Below, piece by piece: positions 46,944 to 55,525 of a DNA stretch of 55,525 nt (position 1 is its first letter; each line of letters starts with the position of its first letter). The position numbers and the translations under genes were made by a program. This DNA comes from Balneolaceae bacterium (GTDB lineage: Bacteria > Bacteroidota > Rhodothermia > Balneolales > Balneolaceae), in the NCBI GenBank assembly GCA_020832285.1, contig JAFIFB010000012.1, forward strand, positions 1-55,525. Reading direction: 5' to 3'. The notes under the pieces were generated by a model, which was not told where the DNA came from, did no database searches, and saw only the letters and a list, made by a program, of their open reading frames with translations.

Positions 46944-47354
46944 GTATTATTGTAGTTCAGTTGCTTAATAATTGCGTTTAGCCGCACAGTGCCAATTACT
47001 CAAAGTTTAGTAAACGAGGCACCAGATTGTAATATTTTTACCGCAAAAGATACAAAAGCATTAAGATACCGAATCAGGCTTTGAAAGCGCAATGTAATTA
47101 TTGAGATGAATTACTTTATCGGTTGGACATTTTTCAGTTAATCTGTTCTTCGGTTTAAGTGTTCTTCGTTTTACCAACTTCATTTGGCATCTGCAGTTTC
47201 GACTTATCAATTCTTACCTGAACTTCTTCATACTCCGTATTCAGAGATCCGGGTAAATCGGCTTTTTTTTGCAGACAACTGCCTGATTCACCTTTTGAAA
47301 AACGGCCCAATAAAAGTATACTTCTGAAATTCATCCAGTAAAAAGTCATAACCC
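46944..47354. other. intergenic region, 411 bp, between divergent genes
   Basis: It separates the DUF2723 gene from the glycerophosphodiesterase gene and must carry both promoters. It contains copy 2 of a 49-bp dispersed repeat (47108-47156). A minus-strand frame of 58 codons (47155-47331) has no recognisable homology. Nothing else stands out. Confidence 0.5.
47108..47156 (-). repeat. 49-bp dispersed repeat, copy 2
   Basis: GAATTACTTTATCGGTTGGA through TTCTTCGGTTT is the inverted copy of 32829-32877 (46 of 49 identical, three substitutions, no gaps). Confidence 0.75.
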
Positions 47355-48134
47355 TTGTCCGATTATATCTCAAGCCGGCCATTCAACAAACCTTTCCTGG
47401 TAATTGCCCACCGGGGTGCCAGTTATGATTCTCCGGAAAATACGATGCCTGCTTTTAAACTCGCACACCAGATGGGAGCCGAAATGATTGAACTGGATGT
47501 TCAACTCTCTAAAGATGGTGTACCGGTGGTATTTCATGACAGCACACTCGATAAAAAAAGCAGCGGCAGTGGCATTATCAGTTCTCATACGGTCCGTGAT
47601 CTGAAACAGCTGGATGTCGGAAGCTGGTTTTCATCCCGGTTTAAAGGTGAAAAAATTCCGTTGCTGGAAGAAGTTCTGGAGTGGGCAAAGAACAAAATCC
47701 TGCTTAACATCGAAATTAAACCGGAAGCTGTTGAAGAGAAGCCTGGCCATGGTATAGAGGAAAAAGTAATAGAACTGGCAGAATCCTATAACATGAAGAA
47801 TAGTGTACTGATTTCCAGTTTTCACTACATAGCACTGAAACGTCTTAAAGAGATCGCACCTGACTTAACCACCGGCCTGCTTTATTACAAAAAAATATCT
47901 GACGGTTTATCTCCCTCTGAACTCCTGAAACTGTACAGGGCCGATTTTTTCCACTGCAGCCGCCGGGAGATGAAAAAAAGCTGGGTTGAAGAACTCCGCC
48001 AAACCAATCATCCCTTTTTAATCTATACAGTGAACAAACCCCGGCAGATGAGAAAATTTATCCGGATGGGAGCGTTTGGAATTTTTTCTGACAAGCCGGA
48101 CTTACTGAAGGAAATCAAAGAAAAAACGGAGTAA
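47355..48134 (+). CDS. glycerophosphodiester phosphodiesterase
   Basis: 259 aa. The start is TTG at 47355, because an in-frame TAA lies 6 nt before it and no ATG is near. GDPD motifs: LVIAHRGASYDSPENTMPAF, EMIELDVQLSKDGVPVVFHD and LLNIEIKPE, then VNKPRQMRKFIRMGAFGIFSDKPD at the end. It lacks a signal peptide, so it is cytoplasmic (UgpQ type). It hydrolyses glycerophosphodiesters to glycerol-3-phosphate and alcohols, recycling lipid breakdown products. Confidence 0.92.
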   Translation: MSDYISSRPFNKPFLVIAHRGASYDSPENTMPAFKLAHQMGAEMIELDVQLSKDGVPVVFHDSTLDKKSSGSGIISSHTVRDLKQLDVGSWFSSRFKGEKIPLLEEVLEWAKNKILLNIEIKPEAVEEKPGHGIEEKVIELAESYNMKNSVLISSFHYIALKRLKEIAPDLTTGLLYYKKISDGLSPSELLKLYRADFFHCSRREMKKSWVEELRQTNHPFLIYTVNKPRQMRKFIRMGAFGIFSDKPDLLKEIKEKTE

Positions 48135-48140
48135 AAAGGA

Positions 48141-48302
48141 TCAAAAAAATACCCACATCAACATCAAAAAAATAAACACCCATACAGCTATTTTAATCGA
48201 TTTGGGCTGTTTCGGAAAATCGTAACCGCAAATAGGGCACACATCGGAACCAGCATCTACTTCAACAGCACAACCGGGACATTCTCTTATTTTTTCTTTC
48301 AT
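48141..48302 (-). CDS. small zinc-ribbon membrane peptide
   Basis: 53 aa. ECPGCAVEVDAGSDVCPICGYDFP gives two CxxC pairs of a zinc ribbon. A membrane helix (IKIAVWVFIFLMLMWVFF) completes the protein. It is convergent with the phosphodiesterase gene, 6 bp apart. Tiny zinc-ribbon/one-helix proteins are common in Bacteroidota; function is unknown. Confidence 0.75.
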   Translation of the reverse strand: MKEKIRECPGCAVEVDAGSDVCPICGYDFPKQPKSIKIAVWVFIFLMLMWVFF

Positions 48303-48497
48303 TATAACTTCATTTTAGTTCTTACATCAGAACTTAAAATATTAATTTCTACAGGCATTTACCGAACTGCTGTGTACGTTATAAAATATATCCTTTCGAC
48401 AAAAAAGCCTCCGGTTCACAACTAAATGAGAATATTTTTGTTCAAAATAAATGCGTAGTTTAAAACGTCTTTAAGAGCACTGTTCAGAGTAATAAAT

Positions 48498-49160
48498 ATG
48501 TCCTACAGACCCCCGTCATTTTTTTACATACTGGCACTGGTATTTCTTGTGCCAGGGTGTCTTTTTTATGATGAAGAACCGGGCGAAGATACCCTTGATA
48601 ATGGACCCTATGAACTTCGCCTTTCCGGGGAGTTTAATGATCATATCACTCCCTCCAACTTTGACCTGTCTGTTGAATGGAGAACCGAAAACAATGGAAA
48701 CAGTGTAAAAGCTATCTTTTTTGCTTCTGAGAACGATACTGTAGATAACCGCGCAATTCAGAAATATTTTCAACTTTCTATACAGCGTTATCGTGAGTGG
48801 CCAAGAGGTGGCAATTTTGGTGTGACCCAAAACCCTGATCTAAGTGCAGATGACGATGGCCGTCTGCATGTAGAACTTTATGCCGAATACAGAGAAGACA
48901 ATCTCGACCCTGAAGATGAAAACAGCTTTCTTTACATTGATTACAATTTTACGGTTTCGGGTGGAAATTTCTACATCACCACATCTAATGAAGAGGTTTT
49001 GCGTGGGGATTTCGAACTGTCCTTTCAATTGGACAGAAAACATACACAAGATCCTTTTGATGAAGGCACCATCGGGCCTATCGAAAATGCTTTAATGTTA
49101 CAGGGTGCATTTGATATCAAACTCCAGGAAACGAGAGTCAGCAGTTTTTCCAGCAGATAA
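48498..49160 (+). CDS. predicted lipoprotein of unknown function
   Basis: 220 aa. A signal peptide with a lipobox (FFYILALVFLVPGC, Cys21) predicts export and lipidation. The mature part is acidic and strand-rich: YELRLSGEFNDHITPSNFDL, SLDYNFT-type IDYNFTVSGGNFYITTS and FELSFQLDR. No family is recognised. It is monocistronic, about 240 bp before the UPF0182 gene. Confidence 0.75.
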   Translation: MSYRPPSFFYILALVFLVPGCLFYDEEPGEDTLDNGPYELRLSGEFNDHITPSNFDLSVEWRTENNGNSVKAIFFASENDTVDNRAIQKYFQLSIQRYREWPRGGNFGVTQNPDLSADDDGRLHVELYAEYREDNLDPEDENSFLYIDYNFTVSGGNFYITTSNEEVLRGDFELSFQLDRKHTQDPFDEGTIGPIENALMLQGAFDIKLQETRVSSFSSR

Positions 49161-49400
49161 CTTTTCTGTTCCTTCTAAAAGGTCTAAACTGAATTATTCA
49201 CCAATGATTTTTATACGGGCAAACCAAAGTTGAAATTTATTTCTTATAATTATTACATCAAACTTTTGTTTTTTTTAACTTTAAAAGCCTTTCAATAACT
49301 ATTTTTGAATCTTTCAGGCTAAATGAATTCCATGCAGATTTTGTCGAGCTTGACGATGGGAATTCGTATTTTACGTAATCATACTTAAATTGATTTTTCT

Positions 49401-52130
49401 ATGTCATCACGTCTGATTAAAGTTTTTCTCTTTATTGCCATTCCTCTCATTCTTCTGTCAATCTCATCAAGTTCGATCTTTGAATGGCTCTGGCTCAAAG
49501 AATTGGGATACTCAAGAGTTTTTTGGGTGCTTCGGGGAACACAGTTTGCACTGATTATCGGTGCTTTTATAATTGCAGCCGTTTATTTTACCCTGAATTT
49601 CCGCCACCTGGCAGAACAATTAAAACATGCCAACCTGCATGGCTCACCTCTCCAGGGAGTCAATATTAATCTCACCTCTGATTTTGCCAATAAACGTATC
49701 AAGCAGATTTTTACTGTCGCTGCACTGGTTATGGCACTGCTTTTTGCGCTGAGTTTTATCATTCGATGGGACGAATCTCTTCGGTTTATCAGCGGAGTAG
49801 AATTTGGGGAAACTGACCCGATGTTTGGGCGTGACATCGGATTTTACCTGTTCCAGCTGCCGTTTTTATCGGTCATGCAGAGTTCACTGCTAACTATTTC
49901 ATTCCTCACTGTAGCTATACTGGTATTAAGTTACATTTTCACAGGGCTACTTTCTGTAAGATCTCTGACGGATTATTACGCTCCCCCGGAAGTCATGAAT
50001 CATCTGAACATCAATATTGCAATCTGGCTTGGTTTCCTTGCCTGGGGATTTTACCTGGACCGATTTCAGCTCCTCTATAAACCCGACGGCCTTGTCTTTG
50101 GCGCCGGATACACCGATGCTACCATTCAGCTGCCCGCAATCTGGATTTTGTTCATCATCACTGCAATTCTGTCCATTCTTTTCCTGGCCAGTCGCTGGGT
50201 GAACCTGAAAAAACTGGTACCTCTTTTTGGCGTGGGAGTTGTTGCCGTTTTGATTCTGGGCCGTGTTATCATTCCTGGAGTTGTCCAGCAGTTTAATGTT
50301 GAACCGAATGAACTACAGCTCGAAGCACCATACCTTGCCAACAACATTGAAATGACACGACTGGGCTTCAACCTCCACAATGTACACGAGGTAGAATACC
50401 TGGCCGATGACACCCTGACCATCGCTGATATCAGGAACAATCAGGACGCTATTGATAATATTCGCCTATGGGATCCCCGCCTGCTTATTGGCACATTCAA
50501 GCAGTTACAGGAAATCCGGTCCTATTACGAATTTTATTCTGTTGATAATGACCGATATACGGTAGATGGCAACGTTACTCAGATGATGCTTTCTGCCCGT
50601 GAAATTGCCAGTACGCTTCCCAGCCAGTCAGACACCTGGGTAAACCGCCATCTGGTGTACACTCACGGCTACGGCCTGGTCATGAATCCGGTAACGGAAA
50701 CCAACCGGCAGGGTGAACCGACACTCGTGATCAGAAATATACCGCCGGTTTCCGAAAGCCCGGACTTACAGGTGGAAAATCCGGCTATTTACTATGGTGA
50801 ACACAGCTCGGGGTATTATATAGTAAACAGTAATGAACCTGAACTCCATTATCCCGAGGGAGACGATAATGTGTATATCCATTACGACGGAGAAGGCGGC
50901 ATTCAGTTCAGCAATTTTTTCAGAAAACTTCTGTTTGCCTGGGAAATGGCCGATATTAATATAATTCTTTCAGACTATATCACCGATGAAAGCCGTCTAC
51001 AGGTTTGGAGAAGTGTTCAGGAGCGTATCAACAAAATCAGCCCGTTTCTGAAGCTTGACAACGACCCCTACCTGGTACTTAAAAATGGAAGCCTTTACTG
51101 GATCCAGGATGCATACACAACATCCACGCATTTCCCCTACTCCCAGCCCCACCGAGACCGCATAAATTACATCCGAAATTCAGTAAAAATTGTTGTAGAT
51201 GCCTACAACGGCTCCGTTGATTACTACGTAGTTGATGAGGAAGATCCTGTGCTGAAAGTGTATCAGAACATATTCCCCGACATGTTCAAATCAATCGATC
51301 AGCTTCCCGATGGCCTTGAAAATCATTTCCGCTATCCCCAGGATCTGTTTGAAATGCAAATTGAGAGATTTGCCCGTTACCACATGACCCGCCCACAGGT
51401 TTTCTATAATCAGGAAGATTTATGGACCCGCCCAAATGAGAAATACGGGGGCCGCCAAATGCTGATGGAACCCTATTATGTACTGGCTCGACTTCCCGGA
51501 GACGATGAACTTGAGTTTATGTTGATCAGCCCATATACGCCCGAAAATCGTGACAATATGATTGCCTGGATGGCCGCTAAATCAGACCCCGAAAATTACG
51601 GGGACCTGGTTGTTTACAAGCTTCCGAAAGAGCGCCTGATTTACGGGCCTGCCCAGATCGAGGCGCGTATTGATCAGGACCCTGAAATCTCACGGCAAAT
51701 TGCACTTTGGGACCAAAGGGGATCACGTGTAATCCGGGGAAATCTGATGGTGATCCCAATCGAAAATTCATTTCTGTATGTGGAGCCGGTCTTCCTGCTG
51801 GCTGACGGAGTGGAAATACCACAATTACAGCGTGTAATTGTAGCCATTGGCGACAACATTTCGATGCAGCCAACGATTGAACAAGCAATTTTTGATCTCT
51901 TCGGCCAGGAAGCTGACTTTATGCTGCCAACTGCGGCAACTGTACCCGCTGTAGCTGAAGATGCTATGCCAATGGCCATCGCCGATGGAACTCAGCCCGA
52001 TCTTTCTGCACAGCAGCTCAATGAAATCCGCTCTACCTGGCGCAATATTTTAACAGCCCTCGAAGAAGGCGACTGGTCCCGTTACGGCGAACTATTGCAC
52101 GAACTGGATGAGCAAATTAATAATGAGTAA
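49401..52130 (+). CDS. UPF0182 (COG1615) family membrane protein
   Basis: 909 aa. Seven membrane helices in the first third (FLFIAIPLILLSI, FALIIGAFIIAAVYF and others) are followed by a large extracytoplasmic region with EAPYLANNIEMTRLGFNL, DPRLLIGTFKQLQEIRSYYEF, HLVYTHGYGLVMNP and FSNFFRKLLFAWEM, all UPF0182 hallmarks. Function is unknown. Length is within the family's range. A DUF1640-like coiled-coil protein gene follows after 84 bp. Confidence 0.93.
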   Translation: MSSRLIKVFLFIAIPLILLSISSSSIFEWLWLKELGYSRVFWVLRGTQFALIIGAFIIAAVYFTLNFRHLAEQLKHANLHGSPLQGVNINLTSDFANKRIKQIFTVAALVMALLFALSFIIRWDESLRFISGVEFGETDPMFGRDIGFYLFQLPFLSVMQSSLLTISFLTVAILVLSYIFTGLLSVRSLTDYYAPPEVMNHLNINIAIWLGFLAWGFYLDRFQLLYKPDGLVFGAGYTDATIQLPAIWILFIITAILSILFLASRWVNLKKLVPLFGVGVVAVLILGRVIIPGVVQQFNVEPNELQLEAPYLANNIEMTRLGFNLHNVHEVEYLADDTLTIADIRNNQDAIDNIRLWDPRLLIGTFKQLQEIRSYYEFYSVDNDRYTVDGNVTQMMLSAREIASTLPSQSDTWVNRHLVYTHGYGLVMNPVTETNRQGEPTLVIRNIPPVSESPDLQVENPAIYYGEHSSGYYIVNSNEPELHYPEGDDNVYIHYDGEGGIQFSNFFRKLLFAWEMADINIILSDYITDESRLQVWRSVQERINKISPFLKLDNDPYLVLKNGSLYWIQDAYTTSTHFPYSQPHRDRINYIRNSVKIVVDAYNGSVDYYVVDEEDPVLKVYQNIFPDMFKSIDQLPDGLENHFRYPQDLFEMQIERFARYHMTRPQVFYNQEDLWTRPNEKYGGRQMLMEPYYVLARLPGDDELEFMLISPYTPENRDNMIAWMAAKSDPENYGDLVVYKLPKERLIYGPAQIEARIDQDPEISRQIALWDQRGSRVIRGNLMVIPIENSFLYVEPVFLLADGVEIPQLQRVIVAIGDNISMQPTIEQAIFDLFGQEADFMLPTAATVPAVAEDAMPMAIADGTQPDLSAQQLNEIRSTWRNILTALEEGDWSRYGELLHELDEQINNE

Positions 52131-52214
52131 AAGTAGTAAAAGTGTAGATATATCAATTTATATAGAGATTGGCAGGCAGGCAAAGATTGAGTTGATTTAA
52201 GCATTGACCATTCA

Positions 52215-52565
52215 TTGTTCAGTTTTCAAAACCGAAAGGCAGAAGTGACACATCCTAAAACCGATATTATAGAAATTGTTGGAGAAAAGTTTAAACGCAG
52301 ACTGAGCGAAGAGATCTCAATAGTAAACCAGCATATCGTCCAATTACGTGCTGAACTCAAAGAAGACAATGCCATACTTCGTGCTGAACTCAAGAAAGAC
52401 AACGCCTCACTTCGCTCTGAATTCAAAAATGACAATGCTTCACTGCGTACCGAATTGAGTGAAAAAATTTCAGCATCCCATGCCAATCTGATTAAATGGA
52501 TGTTTATCTTTTGGGTTGGGCAGGTAGTGACTATCCTGGGAGTTCTGTTTGTTTTTTTCAGGTAA
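52215..52565 (+). CDS. coiled-coil membrane-anchored protein with 11-residue repeats
   Basis: 116 aa from a TTG at 52215; a GTG at 52245 is also possible. A helical N-terminus (KTDIIEIVGEKFKRRLSEEI) is followed by a repeat of 33 nt: LRAELKEDNAI, LRAELKKDNAS, LRSEFKNDNAS, LRTELSEK (52347 to about 52460). The C-terminus is one membrane helix (LIKWMFIFWVGQVVTILGVLFVFF). The layout resembles CCDC90/DUF1640 proteins. Function is unknown. Confidence 0.7.
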   Translation: MFSFQNRKAEVTHPKTDIIEIVGEKFKRRLSEEISIVNQHIVQLRAELKEDNAILRAELKKDNASLRSEFKNDNASLRTELSEKISASHANLIKWMFIFWVGQVVTILGVLFVFFR

Positions 52566-52712
52566 ACCTGCCTGCGTGAATACCTGCCAAAGATTCTTAT
52601 TTTTCTGAAGTAGCAGAATTTAAAAAGACCTTCTTCTCTCTGTCAAATATTTTTATTTTCCCCCCTTAACCTGCTCTCTTTATAACTCAACATTCAACCT
52701 ACGATTCATTTT

Positions 52713-55352
52713 ATGACTGCGATTATAAAAAACCAGCTCTCCAAACTTCGCGAATCTAATATAATTGAGCCTCACATCTACCGAAATGGCACTGCTTTAT
52801 ATATGAACGGTGCCTGTCAGATGTTAAGCCGGGGAAAACAGTCGTGGGAAATTCTGGTGGACACACCTGATAAAGAAGTGGTTGCAAAAATCTCGGTACT
52901 GGATGAAGAAGTGGAATACCAAATGAACGGCAAAAAAACTCCCTGGAATGGTTTTGCGGTAGCTGCTTTGCTGCAGGCTGCCGAAGAACTTGAACATGGC
53001 GAACCGCGCCCGGTTTCCGAAGGAAAAGCGTATACCCGTAAAGGGATGATGAAACGGGTGCTGGCCGAACGAAGGGAAAAAGCACGGAAAGCAGAGTATA
53101 AAATTACCTTTGCCGATAATCAGTATGGAGAACATATCCTGGTAAATGAAAAAGGCGTGGAATACCGGATCACCCTGCGCGATTTTGATAATGAAACCGG
53201 CTATATCGACAATCCCGATCTGAAAACCAACAAACTTGGCACCACCAAGCATCTTATTTTTGCCTTTCAGGAGCTGAAATCAAAACCGGAATTAATGGAA
53301 AGGATGGATAAGAACTATCCTTTCGTCGAAATTTATCTCGATCCCCTTTATGACTATAAAATAACCTGGCATTACCCCCATCCTCTGAAGGATGAAATAA
53401 AAGCATTGATAAATAAATACTTCAGGGAGGATAGTTATATACCCGAACATCAAATCCCTGATTTTTTGGAATTTTTGAAAGAAGCCGATGCTTACCCGGA
53501 GATCAGGATTCGGCCTGAGGTTGAAGAAGCCGTTCAAAAAGCCTGGGATGAAAAGATGCTCGCAACGATTAAAGAGAACGTATCTCCCGATTATTCCCTC
53601 CTGAAAACGGAGCTGTTTTCATATCAAAAAGAAGGGGTAGAGTTTGCAACATTTCGGAAAGGTGCCATTATTGCTGATGAAATGGGACTTGGAAAAACCA
53701 TTCAGGCCATTGCAACAGCCGTGTTGAAAAAGGAGATCTTCGATTTCAAAAAAACACTGGTCATTTGTCCGGCCTCTCTCAAAGAGCAGTGGAAAGAGGA
53801 AGTCGAAAAATTTAGCCATGAAGAAGCAATTGTTGTGGAGGGCACACCCGATGAACGGGAAGAAATTTACAGGACTACCGAAGCCTACTTTATTATCATC
53901 AATTATGAAACGGTTCTCCGGGATCTTCATGAACTGAATCGCATGGATGCAGATTTTATCATTCTGGATGAAGCTCAACGCATCAAAAATTTCACAACCG
54001 TTACAGCTAACACCATCAAAAGCCTGAACCGAAAACATGCACTGGTCATTACAGGTACACCAATTGAAAATCGCCTGATTGACCTGTATTCCATTGTTCA
54101 ATTTATCGACCCGTATTACCTGGCTCCATTGTGGGAATTTTCTTATCAGCATTGCTTTTTTGATACCGGGACCCGGGATAAAATTACCGGTTATTATAAC
54201 CTCCAGGATCTGCAGGAACGCCTAAAACCGATCCTGATTCGCCGTGAAAGGCGCGATGTAATCAAAGAGCTGCCGAATGTATCCGAAATCACAATACCGG
54301 TTGGCATGCATTCCGACCAGCAAATGTACCATGCCGGTTTTGCATCGGGCATCGCAAAAATTTTGCGTAAAAAATATATCACACCATATGAACAGCAGCG
54401 TTTGATGTTACTCCTCAACAACATGCGTATGGTTTGTGATTGCACCTACCTCATTGACAAGGAGACCTATCACTCCCCTAAACTCCAGGAGCTAAAATAC
54501 ATTTTACTGGAAAAACTCGATTTACTAAACACTGACAAGAAGATAATCATCTTTTCAGAATGGGTAACCATGCTGCACCTGATCGGGAAAATGCTCAATG
54601 AAACGGGAATCGGCTTTGCCAGACTGACCGGTCAAGTTGCCGTTAAAAACCGGGGAAAACTGATCAAAAAATTTGAAACTGATCCCGATTGCAAGGTTTT
54701 TCTTTCTACCGAAGCCGGTGGTTCGGGACTCAATCTGCAGGTTGCTGATACGGTAATCAATTTTGAATTGCCCTGGAATCCCGCTAAGAAAAATCAACGC
54801 ATCGGCCGTATTAACCGTCTCGGTCAAAAAAAGAAAAACCTGACTGTTATTAACCTGATTACAAAAGCTTCGATCGAAACCAAAATCGCTGCCGGGCTGA
54901 ACCTTAAACAGAACCTTTTTGAAGGAGTTCTGGATTCCGGTTCCGATCTCGATAGTGTCGACTTTTCGGCGAAAGGGAAAGCTCAGTTCCTCAAGCAGCT
55001 TGAAGAATCAATTACAGAGTTTACCAGTAAATCGATGCCTTCAGAACCATCAGAAGAACCCACCATCGAGCAAAAAGAACCTGAACAGAAAACACTTGCT
55101 GATCTGATTGAAGAAGATGCAGATACCTCTGGTGATGAAGAAGCAACTTCCGGAAATAGAATATCAGATCACAATCCTTCATCGCAGTATGAAAAGAAAG
55201 CGGCCGAAATGGAAAATGTACTGAACAAGGGAATGGACTTTTTCTCCGATCTTTTCAGACTGTCTACCGGAAAAGAGTCCGGCCTTGAAAACCGCCGTGT
55301 GGAAATCGATGAAGAAACCGGCGAAGTTGTGATGCGGTTTAAGATCGGGTAG
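52713..55352 (+). CDS. SNF2-family DNA-dependent ATPase/helicase
   Basis: 879 aa. Residues 1-290 form an N-terminal region not recognised. The SNF2 ATPase core follows: IADEMGLGKTIQAIATAV (Walker A, K328), IILDEAQRIKN (motif II), VITGTPIENRL (motif III) and a C-terminal lobe with LSTEAGGSGLNLQ and NPAKKNQRIGRINRLGQKKK (motifs V-VI). An acidic tail with a short FSDLFRLSTGKE end follows. It moves along or remodels protein-DNA complexes; the bacterial HepA/RapA-like role in RNA polymerase recycling is one option. Confidence 0.93.
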   Translation: MTAIIKNQLSKLRESNIIEPHIYRNGTALYMNGACQMLSRGKQSWEILVDTPDKEVVAKISVLDEEVEYQMNGKKTPWNGFAVAALLQAAEELEHGEPRPVSEGKAYTRKGMMKRVLAERREKARKAEYKITFADNQYGEHILVNEKGVEYRITLRDFDNETGYIDNPDLKTNKLGTTKHLIFAFQELKSKPELMERMDKNYPFVEIYLDPLYDYKITWHYPHPLKDEIKALINKYFREDSYIPEHQIPDFLEFLKEADAYPEIRIRPEVEEAVQKAWDEKMLATIKENVSPDYSLLKTELFSYQKEGVEFATFRKGAIIADEMGLGKTIQAIATAVLKKEIFDFKKTLVICPASLKEQWKEEVEKFSHEEAIVVEGTPDEREEIYRTTEAYFIIINYETVLRDLHELNRMDADFIILDEAQRIKNFTTVTANTIKSLNRKHALVITGTPIENRLIDLYSIVQFIDPYYLAPLWEFSYQHCFFDTGTRDKITGYYNLQDLQERLKPILIRRERRDVIKELPNVSEITIPVGMHSDQQMYHAGFASGIAKILRKKYITPYEQQRLMLLLNNMRMVCDCTYLIDKETYHSPKLQELKYILLEKLDLLNTDKKIIIFSEWVTMLHLIGKMLNETGIGFARLTGQVAVKNRGKLIKKFETDPDCKVFLSTEAGGSGLNLQVADTVINFELPWNPAKKNQRIGRINRLGQKKKNLTVINLITKASIETKIAAGLNLKQNLFEGVLDSGSDLDSVDFSAKGKAQFLKQLEESITEFTSKSMPSEPSEEPTIEQKEPEQKTLADLIEEDADTSGDEEATSGNRISDHNPSSQYEKKAAEMENVLNKGMDFFSDLFRLSTGKESGLENRRVEIDEETGEVVMRFKIG

Positions 55353-55480
55353 TTGGCCGTAGTGCAACTCTCATTTGTTGTATCAAGACCTGACACCTTA
55401 AAAAAGGACTTTGTCAAGGGAAATATACCTCGCCTATGACTTCGCAGAGCCGATGTTTGATCCTATTTTAGATTTATAAC

Positions 55481-55525
55481 GTGTTAAAAACCTTTCTACT
55501 GGCAACCGGTTATGCGATTCTTCCT
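55481..55525 (+). CDS. possible start of a further gene (cut by the right edge)
   Basis: A GTG at 55481 opens a frame of 15 codons to the window end, VLKTFLLATGYAILP, hydrophobic like a membrane protein or signal peptide. Nothing upstream of it is coding. It is too short for assignment, and the start is unproven. Confidence 0.3.
   Translation, partial: MLKTFLLATGYAILP

Noticed and set aside
47155-47331. 58-aa minus-strand frame upstream of the glycerophosphodiesterase gene
   Set aside because: It overlaps a dispersed repeat at its end, has no family match and no clear ribosome binding site.

Overview
The window looks like chromosomal DNA of a member of the Bacteroidota/Balneolota group, most likely Balneolales. 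This is inferred from gene families (DUF2723 and DUF3667 membrane proteins, a histone-H1-like small protein, a TonB-family protein with proline-rich linker, a YbeY with an Asp at the third metal position), low-to-moderate GC and mostly weak ribosome binding sites. No rRNA or tRNA gene was recognised.

Left edge (1-1.3 kb): the 5' part of a group II intron on the minus strand (start of its reverse transcriptase plus about 650 nt of intron RNA), abutting a roughly 265-bp MITE-like element with 14-bp inverted ends. 1.3-8.9 kb: a signalling cluster with a nine-PAS membrane histidine kinase, its NarL/LuxR-type regulator, a degenerate receiver, a possible histidine-kinase remnant, a stand-alone receiver and a GAF histidine kinase. 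8.9-34.3 kb: mostly housekeeping genes: cupin, TonB, HAD phosphatase, ComF, RodZ-like, LigA, PgpH-like, XerD, DUF1456, creatininase, two PH-domain proteins, histone-H1-like protein, UMF1-type transporter, isocitrate dehydrogenase-like enzyme, receiver, DusB, class I aldolase, RadA, S21, cyclophilin and an M90 peptidase. Non-coding stretches among them carry palindromic repeats and a second MITE-like element.

34.3-40.3 kb: an accessory island of small genes. It holds a DUF3667 protein, a one-helix peptide, RelB/YafQ, MazE/MazF, a PD-(D/E)XK nuclease, a frameshifted RelE/ParE toxin, a PIN toxin with its antitoxin, a broken PIN gene and an unrecognised beta-rich protein. Two direct repeats of about 190 bp (roughly 88% identical) bracket the central 4 kb. 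An 89-nt sequence just after mazF has the architecture of an integron attC site, and two similar half-sites follow other genes of the island. This suggests gene-cassette ancestry (a cluster of attC sites without a visible integrase); it is the most interesting part of the window.

40.3-55.5 kb: core genes again, including DUF445, an unusually small divergent type IA topoisomerase translationally coupled to ybeY, a large DUF2723 protein, a glycerophosphodiesterase, a zinc-ribbon peptide, a lipoprotein, a UPF0182 protein, a coiled-coil membrane protein with an 11-residue repeat and a SNF2-family helicase. A further gene may begin at the right edge.
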